Assembly (NCBI RefSeq): GCF_013304445.1
Contig: NZ_JAAITA010000010.1
Span: 1 to 64,000, forward strand
Source of the DNA: Blautia hansenii
Lineage (GTDB): Bacteria; Bacillota; Clostridia; Lachnospirales; Lachnospiraceae
Reading direction: 5' to 3'
Length of the DNA: 64,000 bases
Of the stretch, positions 18,640 to 26,635 are shown piece by piece. The notes under the pieces were generated by a model. The model saw nothing but the letters and a program-made list of their open reading frames with translations. It did not search any database and had not been told where the DNA came from. The stretch's first letter is position 1. Every line of letters begins with the position of its first letter. The position numbers and the translations under genes are program-made.

Positions 18640-19029
18640 GGTTTCAACAGATTGTTTTCCGTCTTTCCCATTGTTCCAGGACTATAACTCTGATTTTTAT
18701 GTCTCATCCATTTCCTGCATATACTGTTTCATCATCCCGATTCTGAAACAATTAATCCATCCTCTCACTCTCTCATTAACCCGCTTGCTTGTAACTGTTA
18801 ATGTTCTTGCGATAGCCTTCTTTTCAGGTATTCTATTAGTTACAAGTGCCTGTCTGATTGCATTATGGCAGCTTCTGCCGGGTCTGAATCCATAGCTGTT
18901 GTCACCAAAAACTTCTTTGTAAATGTCAGATATTGTCCGTGCAATTGCCTGTCGAATCATTCTGTCAAGGGCTATTCGTATTCCTTGGTTGCGTTCCTGC
19001 TTTTCCTGTCCATCCGATTTTTGGCTCAT
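18640..19029 (-). pseudogene. ltrA-like: Decayed group II intron reverse transcriptase/maturase
   Basis: The minus frame from 19029 reads RT-domain sequence (ALDRMIRQAIAR, then DNSYGFRPGRSCHNAIRQAL) and jumps directly to maturase-type sequence (VNERVRGWINCFRIGMMK, YMQEMDET). The catalytic YADD block and everything between are deleted. After a stop at 18697 the expected continuation (IKIRVIVLEQWERRK) appears in the next frame, so there is also a frameshift. About a quarter of a usual 420-600-residue protein remains. It is a dead remnant marking the right border of the glycosaminoglycan locus. Confidence 0.85.
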
Positions 19030-19127
19030 GTATTATTATAAATATAACGATTTGTACTATAAATCGTTTCAATCCTTCAGCTTTTACACCTACTATGAAC
19101 ATCATCTGACTTTCTAAACCTTATCCA

Positions 19128-20687
19128 CTAATGCTGCACATCGGTATCTGCCATCATCGCCATAAGGTTAAAAGGCGGCAGAATGCTGTCGATTTTTTCC
19201 AGCAGAGCGTCGTCAAAATGATTCCGCACTTCGCATTTCTCATCCAAAATCATGGTTGGTTCCTGCTCTCTTGCCACAGGCGGCCATGCAGGCAGCTTCT
19301 CTTGTGCCGGCACTCCCGTTTTCGCAAAATTCATAAACGCCCCAAACATCTGCTCTTCCAGATTTTCCGTAACGCCCGGAATAGAACACACTTCCACCAG
19401 TTCGGTGTTATGGAAGAAAAACGGAATATCCGAACAGTGCCATGCAATTTTTCCCATCATAGGAAATTCCACGTTAAACTGGTACAGATAGGTGCCTGCC
19501 TTTTCTCCTTTGGCATGCATGGCCGCCAGTTTTTTAGAAGGCCGGCGCATAACACGGTCAATATTCAAAAGGTCGGTAAAGTCTTTACCCGGATAAGTTG
19601 CTTTGAAAAGTGTTTCCATTTCCCCGGTGTGTTCTCCGTATACCTTGCTTACCATCGCGCGGCGTTCCTCATCTGTGAGCGCTTTCTTATCAAACATCTG
19701 CGGCGCAAAAGCAAATTCTCCATAAACAGAACCTATCATCACAGGAATTTCATAAGCATGCTCTCTCATGCCAAACTGCAGCGGATTCCCCTGAAACCAG
19801 TCATTGGCCTGCGGTCCGTTTCCCACATAAGCGCCTGTAGCAGCCACCTGTGGCATCACCTTGGTATATACCTGAACAAGCTGTGCATAAGGAATGGTCT
19901 CCAGTTTCTCTACCTCCTCTTTTGTCCAGCCAAGTTCGTTCAGCATGGCGGTAACGATGGCTTCCCCGTTGCCTCTGCTGGACGGAAGTAAGTTTTCATC
20001 TGCAACACCACTCATAATCAGGCTCTTGTGGAATAATCCGTCTGCTGCCGGAATCTGCATCAAATCCGCTACCTTCATACCGCCGCCGGACTGTCCGAAG
20101 ATGGTGACGTTGTCCGGGTCTCCGCCGAAAACAGCAATGTTGTCATGCACCCACTGCAGGGCAGCCACCATGTCTGCATGTCCGGCATTTCCGGAATTAT
20201 AATACTTCTCGCCAAAAGGAGATAAGTCCAGATAACCCAGAATATTCAGTCTGTGGTTAATAGAAACGACTACCACATCCCCTTCCATACACATATTATG
20301 TCCGTCATAAGCCACCTGCTCAATGGAAGAACCGGCAAAATATCCACCTCCGTGAAGCCATACAAGAACCGGGTTTTTCGCATTTTTATCCAGCACTTTA
20401 GTCCAAATATTCAGGTTCTGGCAGTGCTCGTCCATCGGCCAGTAACGATGGGGAACCATAAGCTCTGCTGTCGGCGTTTCCTGTGTCATCAGCGGACACA
20501 CAAATCCATAAGAGCAGGCGTCCCGGACTCCTTCCCAATGGGAAGGAACCGGCATCTGAAACCGCTCTGCATAGGCATAGGGAATCCCTTTAAATACATA
20601 ACTGCCATCATAAAAATATCCTTTTAATTTTCCGGAGGTTGTTTCCAATACCGGAACTTCATCATACTGAAATGTTTTTAACATCAT
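19128..20687 (-). CDS. Type B carboxylesterase (para-nitrobenzyl esterase family)
   Basis: A 519-residue alpha/beta hydrolase. The nucleophile elbow is FGQSGGG, preceded by the family motif GGDPDNVTIFG; the acidic residue is probably in GSVYGEFAF and the histidine in AWHCSDIPFFFHN. The oxyanion motif LHGGGYFAGSS is present. AAAAGGAGAAAA precedes the ATG pair at 20687. No signal peptide, so it is cytoplasmic. It has no obvious partner genes: a dead intron lies downstream and the divergent GrpB-pyrophosphatase gene upstream. It could act on acetylated or feruloylated sugars or other esters; the natural substrate is unknown. Confidence 0.9.
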   Translation of the reverse strand: MMLKTFQYDEVPVLETTSGKLKGYFYDGSYVFKGIPYAYAERFQMPVPSHWEGVRDACSYGFVCPLMTQETPTAELMVPHRYWPMDEHCQNLNIWTKVLDKNAKNPVLVWLHGGGYFAGSSIEQVAYDGHNMCMEGDVVVVSINHRLNILGYLDLSPFGEKYYNSGNAGHADMVAALQWVHDNIAVFGGDPDNVTIFGQSGGGMKVADLMQIPAADGLFHKSLIMSGVADENLLPSSRGNGEAIVTAMLNELGWTKEEVEKLETIPYAQLVQVYTKVMPQVAATGAYVGNGPQANDWFQGNPLQFGMREHAYEIPVMIGSVYGEFAFAPQMFDKKALTDEERRAMVSKVYGEHTGEMETLFKATYPGKDFTDLLNIDRVMRRPSKKLAAMHAKGEKAGTYLYQFNVEFPMMGKIAWHCSDIPFFFHNTELVEVCSIPGVTENLEEQMFGAFMNFAKTGVPAQEKLPAWPPVAREQEPTMILDEKCEVRNHFDDALLEKIDSILPPFNLMAMMADTDVQH

Positions 20688-20985
20688 TTTTCTCCTTTTA
20701 AAATTTTACTGTTTGGTACACCCCTTTATTATTATCCAAATAAGTCTTACCTCCAGTGTAGTAAATTTTTTCGCACATGGCAAGAGTAACAGAAAAACCC
20801 TGACAAAATCATGCAGAATGCCTGGAATTGTAAGTAAAATTAAGCATATGGGGGGATTACCATGGATTCGGAATAGTAGAATAAAATTTTTTCATGTGAT
20901 AAAATTACTATAATAGTTCATTCATTGGCCAGAGGTGTCGAAGATGATGGAATACCCTTAGAAGTTACCGTTTGGAGGTTAAATA
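20688..20985. promoter_or_regulatory. Divergent intergenic region
   Basis: About 300 bases between the minus-strand esterase and the plus-strand GrpB-pyrophosphatase gene. A TATAAT-like -10 (CTATAATAG near 20909) and a GGAGG ribosome site before 20986 serve the plus-strand gene. No small gene or clear riboswitch was recognised. Confidence 0.4.
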
Positions 20986-21864
20986 ATGATTGGATTAAAA
21001 CGAGGAACGATAAAACTGTGTGAACACGAAAAAGAATGGGAAACTGAAGCTCAGAATACAATTTCTCGTTTGAAGCAAATCCTGGGTAATGTCATAAAAG
21101 ATATTCAGCATGTGGGGAGCACCTCTATACGTTCCATAAAGGCAAAACCCATAATTGATATTGCAGTCGCAGTTGATGATTTTGATAATATGCTCCGTTT
21201 TGAAGAAGAATTAAAAGACAATGGCTTTTACTATCGCCCCAATGCCCAAGCATCTGTCAGAGGTCAGTTGTTGTTTGCTTGTGGTAATTTTTATGAAGGT
21301 ACGGGAGATGTGCAAACTCATTTCATCCATGTCGTCCGTACAAATAGTATGGATTGGATAAATTACATAAATTTTAGAGATTATCTTAACAACACACCTT
21401 CGGTTGCAAAAGCGTATGAAGCCCTAAAGGTATCTCTTGCCCTGCAAGCTCCCATTGATAACGGCAGAGAAAAGTATCTCAAAGGAAAACACGATTTTAT
21501 CGTCTATACTCTGAGAAAAGCACTTGTAAAATCCTATCTCGGAAAGACAGTAAATATAAAAATAGACCGACCTATTGGAAGCATACACCCTAAACACCCA
21601 GGCCTTGCCTATCCCATTAATTACGGATATATACCAAATGTATTCGGTGGTGATGGTGAAGAACTCGATGTATATTTGCTTGGTATAGATGTTCCTGTCG
21701 AAGAATACACGGCCCGTATTATCGGAATCATTCATCGCCATAACGATGTGGAAGATAAGCTGGTTGCCGCACCTGAAGGATTAAATTTCAATCAAAATAA
21801 AATTTCAGAAGCAGTTCATTTTCAGGAACAATATTATGAAAGTGAAATTGAGATATGCAAGTAA
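20986..21864 (+). CDS. GrpB-family nucleotidyltransferase-like domain fused to an inorganic pyrophosphatase-like domain
   Basis: A 292-residue two-domain protein. Residues 1-170 are a GrpB/UPF0157 domain, a nucleotidyltransferase-like fold: HVGSTSIRSIKAKPIIDIAV is the signature, with THFIHVV later. Residues about 180-290 match the short Firmicutes pyrophosphatase-like family: IGSIHPKHPGLAYPINYGYI, GGDGEELDVYLLG and DVEDKLVAAPEGLN, with the acidic residues expected to bind magnesium. The GGAGG TTAAATA site supports the start. A plausible role is a nucleotidyl transfer made irreversible by removal of pyrophosphate in the same polypeptide. The substrate is unknown and neighbours give no clue. 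Confidence 0.88.
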   Translation: MIGLKRGTIKLCEHEKEWETEAQNTISRLKQILGNVIKDIQHVGSTSIRSIKAKPIIDIAVAVDDFDNMLRFEEELKDNGFYYRPNAQASVRGQLLFACGNFYEGTGDVQTHFIHVVRTNSMDWINYINFRDYLNNTPSVAKAYEALKVSLALQAPIDNGREKYLKGKHDFIVYTLRKALVKSYLGKTVNIKIDRPIGSIHPKHPGLAYPINYGYIPNVFGGDGEELDVYLLGIDVPVEEYTARIIGIIHRHNDVEDKLVAAPEGLNFNQNKISEAVHFQEQYYESEIEICK

Positions 21865-21882
21865 CAGATAATTGTCTAAAAA

Positions 21883-21951
21883 GCCGGTTGGGGCACCTTC
21901 CTTACGAAGGGTGTCCCAACCGGCGCCTTATGATGAATCCTCAGTTCATCA
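21883..21951. terminator. Two hairpins between convergent genes (bidirectional terminator)
   Basis: A long stem (GCCGGTTGGG...CCCAACCGGC, 21883-21924) is followed by TGATGAA/TTCATCA (21931-21951) and TTCTTTCTTCTT. They end the plus-strand GrpB-pyrophosphatase gene and probably also the minus-strand permease operon. Confidence 0.75.
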
Positions 21952-21962
21952 TTCTTTCTTCT

Positions 21963-22808
21963 TTACGCTTTTACTGCCCCGTTAGTCACGCCCGCGATAA
22001 TCCATTTCTGGCAGAAAATATACACCAGAAGAATCGGAATCAATACCAGCAGATAAGACGCAAAGGCCAGATTGTACTCTGTATTAAATTGTCCCTTGAA
22101 CACATACTGTGCAAGCTGTAAGGTCTGATATTTCTCCTCGCTTAAAAGCACCAAAGGCATGGAAAAGTCATTCCAGGTCCACATAAAGGACAGAATAGCC
22201 ACGGTAGCGCTCATAGGTTTCATCAAAGGAAAAATAATTTTATAAAAGGTCTGAAACGGAGTTGCACCGTCAATGTACGCTGCTTCGTCCAGCGCCGGGG
22301 GTATGGACTTTACAAATCCCGTATACAGGAAAATATTCATCGGAAGACCGAAAATAATATACAGGAAAGTAATTCCGAAAATATTGTCCATGTGGAAAGC
22401 AGAAGCCTGTTTTACCAATGGCAGCATAATAACATTGAAAGGAATAAACATGGCGCTGACAAAGTAATAATAAGCCAGGTTGAAAAGTTTACTCTTATCT
22501 TTATTCCTTGTAATGGCATAAGCTACCATAGAGTTTGTGAGAATGGTAAATACCAGATTGATAACCGTGATAAACAGAGTGTTCATAAACTTTCTCGGAT
22601 AATCCGTCATCACCCAGGCGTCTGCGAAGTTCTGCAGGCGGAGTTTTTTCGGGAAAGACAGCACATTCGCCATTTCTGACGGGTCTTTCACCGCAATCAG
22701 CACTGCTATGTATAAAGGTCCGAGGATAAACACCACTGCCAGCAAAATCAGCAGTATGGTCATGGGCCAGTTGTATTTTTCTTTTACATGACATTTACTT
22801 TTTCCCAT
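21963..22808 (-). CDS. CUT1 sugar ABC importer permease (MalG-like)
   Basis: A 281-residue permease with six hydrophobic segments and the EAA motif PALDEAAYIDGATPFQTFYK. Its ATG overlaps the stop of the preceding permease gene by one base, so the pair is translationally coupled. It is the last gene of the importer operon that begins with the lipoprotein at 23704-24990. No glycosidase accompanies this importer, so its sugar is unknown, and no ATPase is encoded. Confidence 0.93.
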   Translation of the reverse strand: MGKSKCHVKEKYNWPMTILLILLAVVFILGPLYIAVLIAVKDPSEMANVLSFPKKLRLQNFADAWVMTDYPRKFMNTLFITVINLVFTILTNSMVAYAITRNKDKSKLFNLAYYYFVSAMFIPFNVIMLPLVKQASAFHMDNIFGITFLYIIFGLPMNIFLYTGFVKSIPPALDEAAYIDGATPFQTFYKIIFPLMKPMSATVAILSFMWTWNDFSMPLVLLSEEKYQTLQLAQYVFKGQFNTEYNLAFASYLLVLIPILLVYIFCQKWIIAGVTNGAVKA

Positions 22809-23692
22809 CAGTTCATCTTCGCCTCCCTCTTCTCAAGTACTTTCAGCTGGAATATAGAAATTCCCGCAATAATCAGAAACAGAATCACCGCATTGGCTGA
22901 CTGGTATGCGAACTGTCCGCCGTCAAAGCCTCGTTTGTAAATCAACACAGAGATACTGGTTGTGGATGTACCGGGACCGCCGCCTGTCATTGCCATAATC
23001 TGGTCGAATGCCATAAGGAAGTTCTTCACGCTCAAAACCATATTAATGGTAAAGAACGGGGCAATTAACGGGAAGGTAATCTTTGTAAATCTCTTAAATC
23101 CTGTTGCTCCGTCCAGGTCTGCTGCTTCATATACGTCACGGTCCACAGTCTGCAGTCCTGAAAGATAAATCAGCGTATTAAAAGCCATAGCCTGCCATAC
23201 AGTTACGAACAAAATTCCCAGCCATGCGTGATTGGTTCCCAGAATGTTGGTGCTCAGCGCTTCAATTCCCAGTTTCTGTCCCCAAAGAGGAATGACATTG
23301 CCGAAAATAAAGTTAAATACAAAGCCGATAATGAGGGTTCCCAGCATATAAGGCAGGAAATAAATTGCCTTAATCGTGTTTTTGAATTTGATTTTTGCAT
23401 TCAGACCACAGGCAAGGGCAAGACTCAGAACGTTTACCAGAATTGTGGCGCACAGCGCAAATTTAATGGTAAAGGCATAGGTCTGTCCCATGGCCGGGTC
23501 TTTGAAAAACTGAATGTAGTTCCGAAATCCTACGGTATTCCAGATACCATACCCTTTCCAGTCGGTAAAGCTGTAGAAAATACCCTGAAGAAACGGTATG
23601 GTATGGAAAATAAAGAACAGAATCATAAACGGAACCACCATAAAATAAAACGCTTTGTTGACAGTGGATTTCTTTCCGTGTTTTTTCTTCAT
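22808..23692 (-). CDS. CUT1 sugar ABC importer permease (MalF-like)
   Basis: A 294-residue permease; hydrophobic segments start at FYFMVVPFMILFF, and the EAA loop is DRDVYEAADLDGATGFKRFT, followed by the usual GGPGTSTTSISVLIY segment. It starts 11 bases after the binding-protein gene stop and overlaps the next permease gene by one base. It would form a heterodimeric channel with that protein and use a shared ATPase from elsewhere in the genome. Confidence 0.94.
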   Translation of the reverse strand: MKKKHGKKSTVNKAFYFMVVPFMILFFIFHTIPFLQGIFYSFTDWKGYGIWNTVGFRNYIQFFKDPAMGQTYAFTIKFALCATILVNVLSLALACGLNAKIKFKNTIKAIYFLPYMLGTLIIGFVFNFIFGNVIPLWGQKLGIEALSTNILGTNHAWLGILFVTVWQAMAFNTLIYLSGLQTVDRDVYEAADLDGATGFKRFTKITFPLIAPFFTINMVLSVKNFLMAFDQIMAMTGGGPGTSTTSISVLIYKRGFDGGQFAYQSANAVILFLIIAGISIFQLKVLEKREAKMN

Positions 23693-23703
23693 TCTTCTAC
23701 CTC

Positions 23704-24990
23704 TTAGTTCACGTTCAATGTGTCATAATCTGTATCCAGCTTCTTTAAAGTAGCTGCAATATTTGCAGAATCGTCTTTGCCGTTTTCTTTTTCCAGGAAG
23801 AAATTGGACAGTGCTGCACTTAAATCAAAACCGCTTGGATAGTAATGGTCTGGGAAGTCTACTACATTACCGGCTTCAATGTCTGCTTTTACACCTGCAA
23901 CGCTTGGATCATTCTGCTCTACACCTTTTACTGCGGAGAAAGCAAACTGTTCATCTGCATAAAGCTGTGCGTTTTCTTCCTGTACCATAAAGCTGATGAA
24001 GTCTTTTGCACTGTCTGTGTCACCGCAATTTGTTGTAATACCCAGAAGCACATCCACGCCGGAGGTTACTTTGTTTTTCTCTACATCATCTGTAGCCGGG
24101 AATTTAAACTGGTCAATGTTGACATCTGGATTTGCTTTTTTGATTTCTGTAATCGCCCAGCTTCCGTTCATCATCATGGCAGCTTCACCTGCTGCAAATT
24201 TCTTGTTTCCGTCATCATAAGAAGTTCCCATATAGTCTTTCTGTGCGTGTTCTACCAGCTTCAGATAATTTTCCAGAACTGCTTCATGAGTACCTTCAAA
24301 AGTTGCTTTTCCTTCTCTCTTATCATTGTAGAAGTTTTCCGGCTGCATAACCGGCGCCATAGAGTTCCATGCCGGAAGAATGGTCCATGCGTCTTTAAAG
24401 GTCAGTTCAAAAGGTGTTACTCCTGCTGCCTCTAATTTTTCACAGACTTCCATTAATTCAGAAAATGTAGTTGGAATTTCAATACTGTTTTCTGCAAAAA
24501 TATCTTTGTTGTAAATAATTCCGGAAGAGTTTGTTGCATAAGGAACACCGTAAGATTTTTCTTCCTGGTCTTTATTCAAAGCATACAGCATATTGATGTA
24601 AGATTCGTTAATATTGTCCAAAAATGCTTCCCCGGATAAGTCTGTCAGAACTCCTGCAGACTGCAGCTCCGCGTAGTTGAAGTCACCGCCCATAGCCACC
24701 ATATCGGGAAGGTCGTTCTTTGTCATGCGGGTTTTCAAAACCGTACCTGCGTCTGCCGGCTGTGTTAATTTTACAGTTACTTTATCCTGAGATTCATTGT
24801 ACGCATCTACTAATTTCTGTAAAGTTTCTTTATTTTCTGTCTTTGTACCGAAAAGTTCCAGTTCTGTCTTTCCGTCTGAAGTCTTCTTTGTTTCTTTTCC
24901 CGTTTCTGCACTTCCGCCGCTGCAGCCAGCCAGCAGACTCATACCCATCATTGCAGCAAGTCCAAGTGCTGTTACTTGTTTCCCTTTCAT
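23704..24990 (-). CDS. Sugar-binding lipoprotein of the second CUT1 importer
   Basis: A 428-residue family 1 binding protein with lipobox SLLAGCSGG and a serine/glycine-rich linker. The C-terminal half has the usual FAAGEAAMMMNGSWA motif of sugar binders. It is paralogous to the lipoprotein at 28453-29736, sharing the order of motifs. Its ribosome site lies in one arm of an 11-base inverted repeat. It is preceded by a two-component system whose response regulator probably activates it. The ligand cannot be named. Confidence 0.92.
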   Translation of the reverse strand: MKGKQVTALGLAAMMGMSLLAGCSGGSAETGKETKKTSDGKTELELFGTKTENKETLQKLVDAYNESQDKVTVKLTQPADAGTVLKTRMTKNDLPDMVAMGGDFNYAELQSAGVLTDLSGEAFLDNINESYINMLYALNKDQEEKSYGVPYATNSSGIIYNKDIFAENSIEIPTTFSELMEVCEKLEAAGVTPFELTFKDAWTILPAWNSMAPVMQPENFYNDKREGKATFEGTHEAVLENYLKLVEHAQKDYMGTSYDDGNKKFAAGEAAMMMNGSWAITEIKKANPDVNIDQFKFPATDDVEKNKVTSGVDVLLGITTNCGDTDSAKDFISFMVQEENAQLYADEQFAFSAVKGVEQNDPSVAGVKADIEAGNVVDFPDHYYPSGFDLSAALSNFFLEKENGKDDSANIAATLKKLDTDYDTLNVN

Positions 24991-24999
24991 AAAAAAATC

Positions 25000-25057
25000 C
25001 TCCTTATAATATTCCTTTGGGGTCTCTTGCCCTCTATCTGAAATTTATTATAAGGAG
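25000..25057 (-). promoter_or_regulatory. Inverted repeat covering the -10 region and ribosome site of the binding-protein gene
   Basis: CTCCTTATAAT (25000-25010) and ATTATAAGGAG (25047-25057) are perfect 11-base complements 36 bases apart. Read on the minus strand, the downstream arm contains the AAGGAGG ribosome site of the lipoprotein gene and the upstream arm contains a TATAAT -10 box with a poor -35. Transcripts reading through from the regulator gene could hide the ribosome site in a stem, while transcripts starting at this promoter would lack the upstream arm. Confidence 0.65.
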
Positions 25058-25107
25058 AATGGCTTTTTTTCGGTATAAATTATCTGATATGACGAATAAA
25101 AAATTTC

Positions 25108-26631
25108 TTACTGGTTTCTATATTGCTCCGGTGTCATAAGATAATGCTTTTTAAAGGTTTGTATAAAGTAGGACACATCATTATATCCCACACAAAGCGC
25201 CACGTCACTGATTTTCAGTCCGCTTTCTTTTAAAAGCTCTGCGGCTTTCTGCATCCGCAGTTCTATCAGATATTTGGAAAAGGTCTTCCCGGTCTCTGCC
25301 TTAAAGAGGCGGCTTAAATAACTGGGATTGACAAAATACTTGTGAGCCGCCAGTTCATTGACCGTAATGTCGTGCTGATAATTCCACTCCAGATATTTCA
25401 GCAAGTCTTCTATAATGGAAGATTTCTGTCCTTCCCCCTCCGACACATCAGAAAGCAGGTCAAAAATATAGCGCTGCAGTTCCTCCATAGAATGAAAGGC
25501 GTACAAATCTGTCTTAAAATTAAACAGCAGATAGGAACTCTTGTCCGTCTCTCCACTGTCCTGACCTCTTTGAATGGTATACACCTTGTTAATCACATTC
25601 ATAATCTGAATCAACGAAGTGAAAAGGGAATAAATACTGATTTCCTCTCTGTTTTCACACTGCCGGAACAGCTTTCGCGCCATGTTTACTGCGTCCTCTG
25701 TCCGGTTTTCTGTCAGACACCTCTCCAATTCCATCTCCTCTGCCTGGGAAAACAACTGTACCACGTTCACTTCCGCTTCGTAGCGGTATATCTGCTGCTC
25801 CGGCTGCAAAAGCCGCTGGTTTATGGCATATACTGCCTCCCGGTATGCGCCTGCACCCTCTTTTGCACTGGTTTCTGTTCTTTCATGGCACTGACTGACG
25901 CCCAGCTGCAATTCTGCCCCTGTTTTATTCCAACAGGAGACCAGTTTCTTTCTAAGAAGCGCCTCTGGCAATTCCTTTCTGTCGTCAGCTTTCAATATCA
26001 AAATAAATTCCTGTTTGGGATAAAAATAGGCTGCACTGCTTTTCTCTTCCCGGAAAATTCCCAAAATGCTTTGAATCTCCTCTTTGGACAACTGCTGATT
26101 TCTGCTCTGAACCGCCGCAAGATACCAGGCATCCTCCTCCATTTTCTGAAATAAGTCCCCCAGAATCTCTTTTGCCGCTGCCTCGTTTTCCAATATATGA
26201 GAAAAGTCCATGAACTCTCCCCTGCGAACCGCCAGTTGTTTCTCTATTTTCTGCCGCAGCTTCTTCTGCTCTTCTTCCACTCTCTGCACTGCTTTTTCCA
26301 GTTCTTCTTTTTTCACCGGTTTTGTCAGATAATCCTTCACTCCATAACGGATGGCCGTAGCTGCATAATCAAAATCTGCATATCCACTTTGGATAATCAC
26401 GCTGGTTTCCGGGAATTTTTCCCGCACCTGTCTGGCCACTTCCAGTCCGTCCATATCTGGCATCCGAATATCTGTCACCACCAGGTCAGCCCCCTCTTCC
26501 CCCAGAAATTCCAGTACCTCCCTGCCGTTTTCCGCTTCCTTACAGAATTCTATCTCCCGGGTCAATTCCCCAATCCTTTTCACCAATGCCTTTCTGGCAA
26601 AAAATTCATCATCTGCAACAATTACCCGCAT
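25108..26631 (-). CDS. YesN-type response regulator with AraC DNA-binding domain
   Basis: A 507-residue regulator: an N-terminal receiver (IVADDE acidic pair, phospho-acceptor Asp in VVTDIRMPDMDG, Lys in YLTKPVKKEEL), a central linker of about 260 residues, and a C-terminal AraC helix-turn-helix pair (NELAAHKYFVNPSYLSRLF, KISDVALCVGYNDVSYFIQ). It starts four bases after the kinase stop. It is expected to be phosphorylated by the kinase at 26636-28456 and to activate the importer operon 118 bases downstream, whose -10 box lacks a good -35. Confidence 0.95.
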   Translation of the reverse strand: MRVIVADDEFFARKALVKRIGELTREIEFCKEAENGREVLEFLGEEGADLVVTDIRMPDMDGLEVARQVREKFPETSVIIQSGYADFDYAATAIRYGVKDYLTKPVKKEELEKAVQRVEEEQKKLRQKIEKQLAVRRGEFMDFSHILENEAAAKEILGDLFQKMEEDAWYLAAVQSRNQQLSKEEIQSILGIFREEKSSAAYFYPKQEFILILKADDRKELPEALLRKKLVSCWNKTGAELQLGVSQCHERTETSAKEGAGAYREAVYAINQRLLQPEQQIYRYEAEVNVVQLFSQAEEMELERCLTENRTEDAVNMARKLFRQCENREEISIYSLFTSLIQIMNVINKVYTIQRGQDSGETDKSSYLLFNFKTDLYAFHSMEELQRYIFDLLSDVSEGEGQKSSIIEDLLKYLEWNYQHDITVNELAAHKYFVNPSYLSRLFKAETGKTFSKYLIELRMQKAAELLKESGLKISDVALCVGYNDVSYFIQTFKKHYLMTPEQYRNQ

Positions 26632-26635
26632 CTCT

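Noticed and set aside
18697-19029. A 110-residue stand-alone gene
   Set aside because: It joins two distant parts of a group II intron protein and continues in another frame, so it is a remnant.
19048-19070. Hairpin AACGATTT/AAATCGTT as terminator of the esterase gene
   Set aside because: It lies after the esterase stop but lacks a proper T run on the minus strand; it might equally be a mobile-element end, so it was not called.
19131-19991. Long plus-strand open frame opposite the esterase
   Set aside because: It is antisense to a well-supported esterase gene and has no domain-like sequence.
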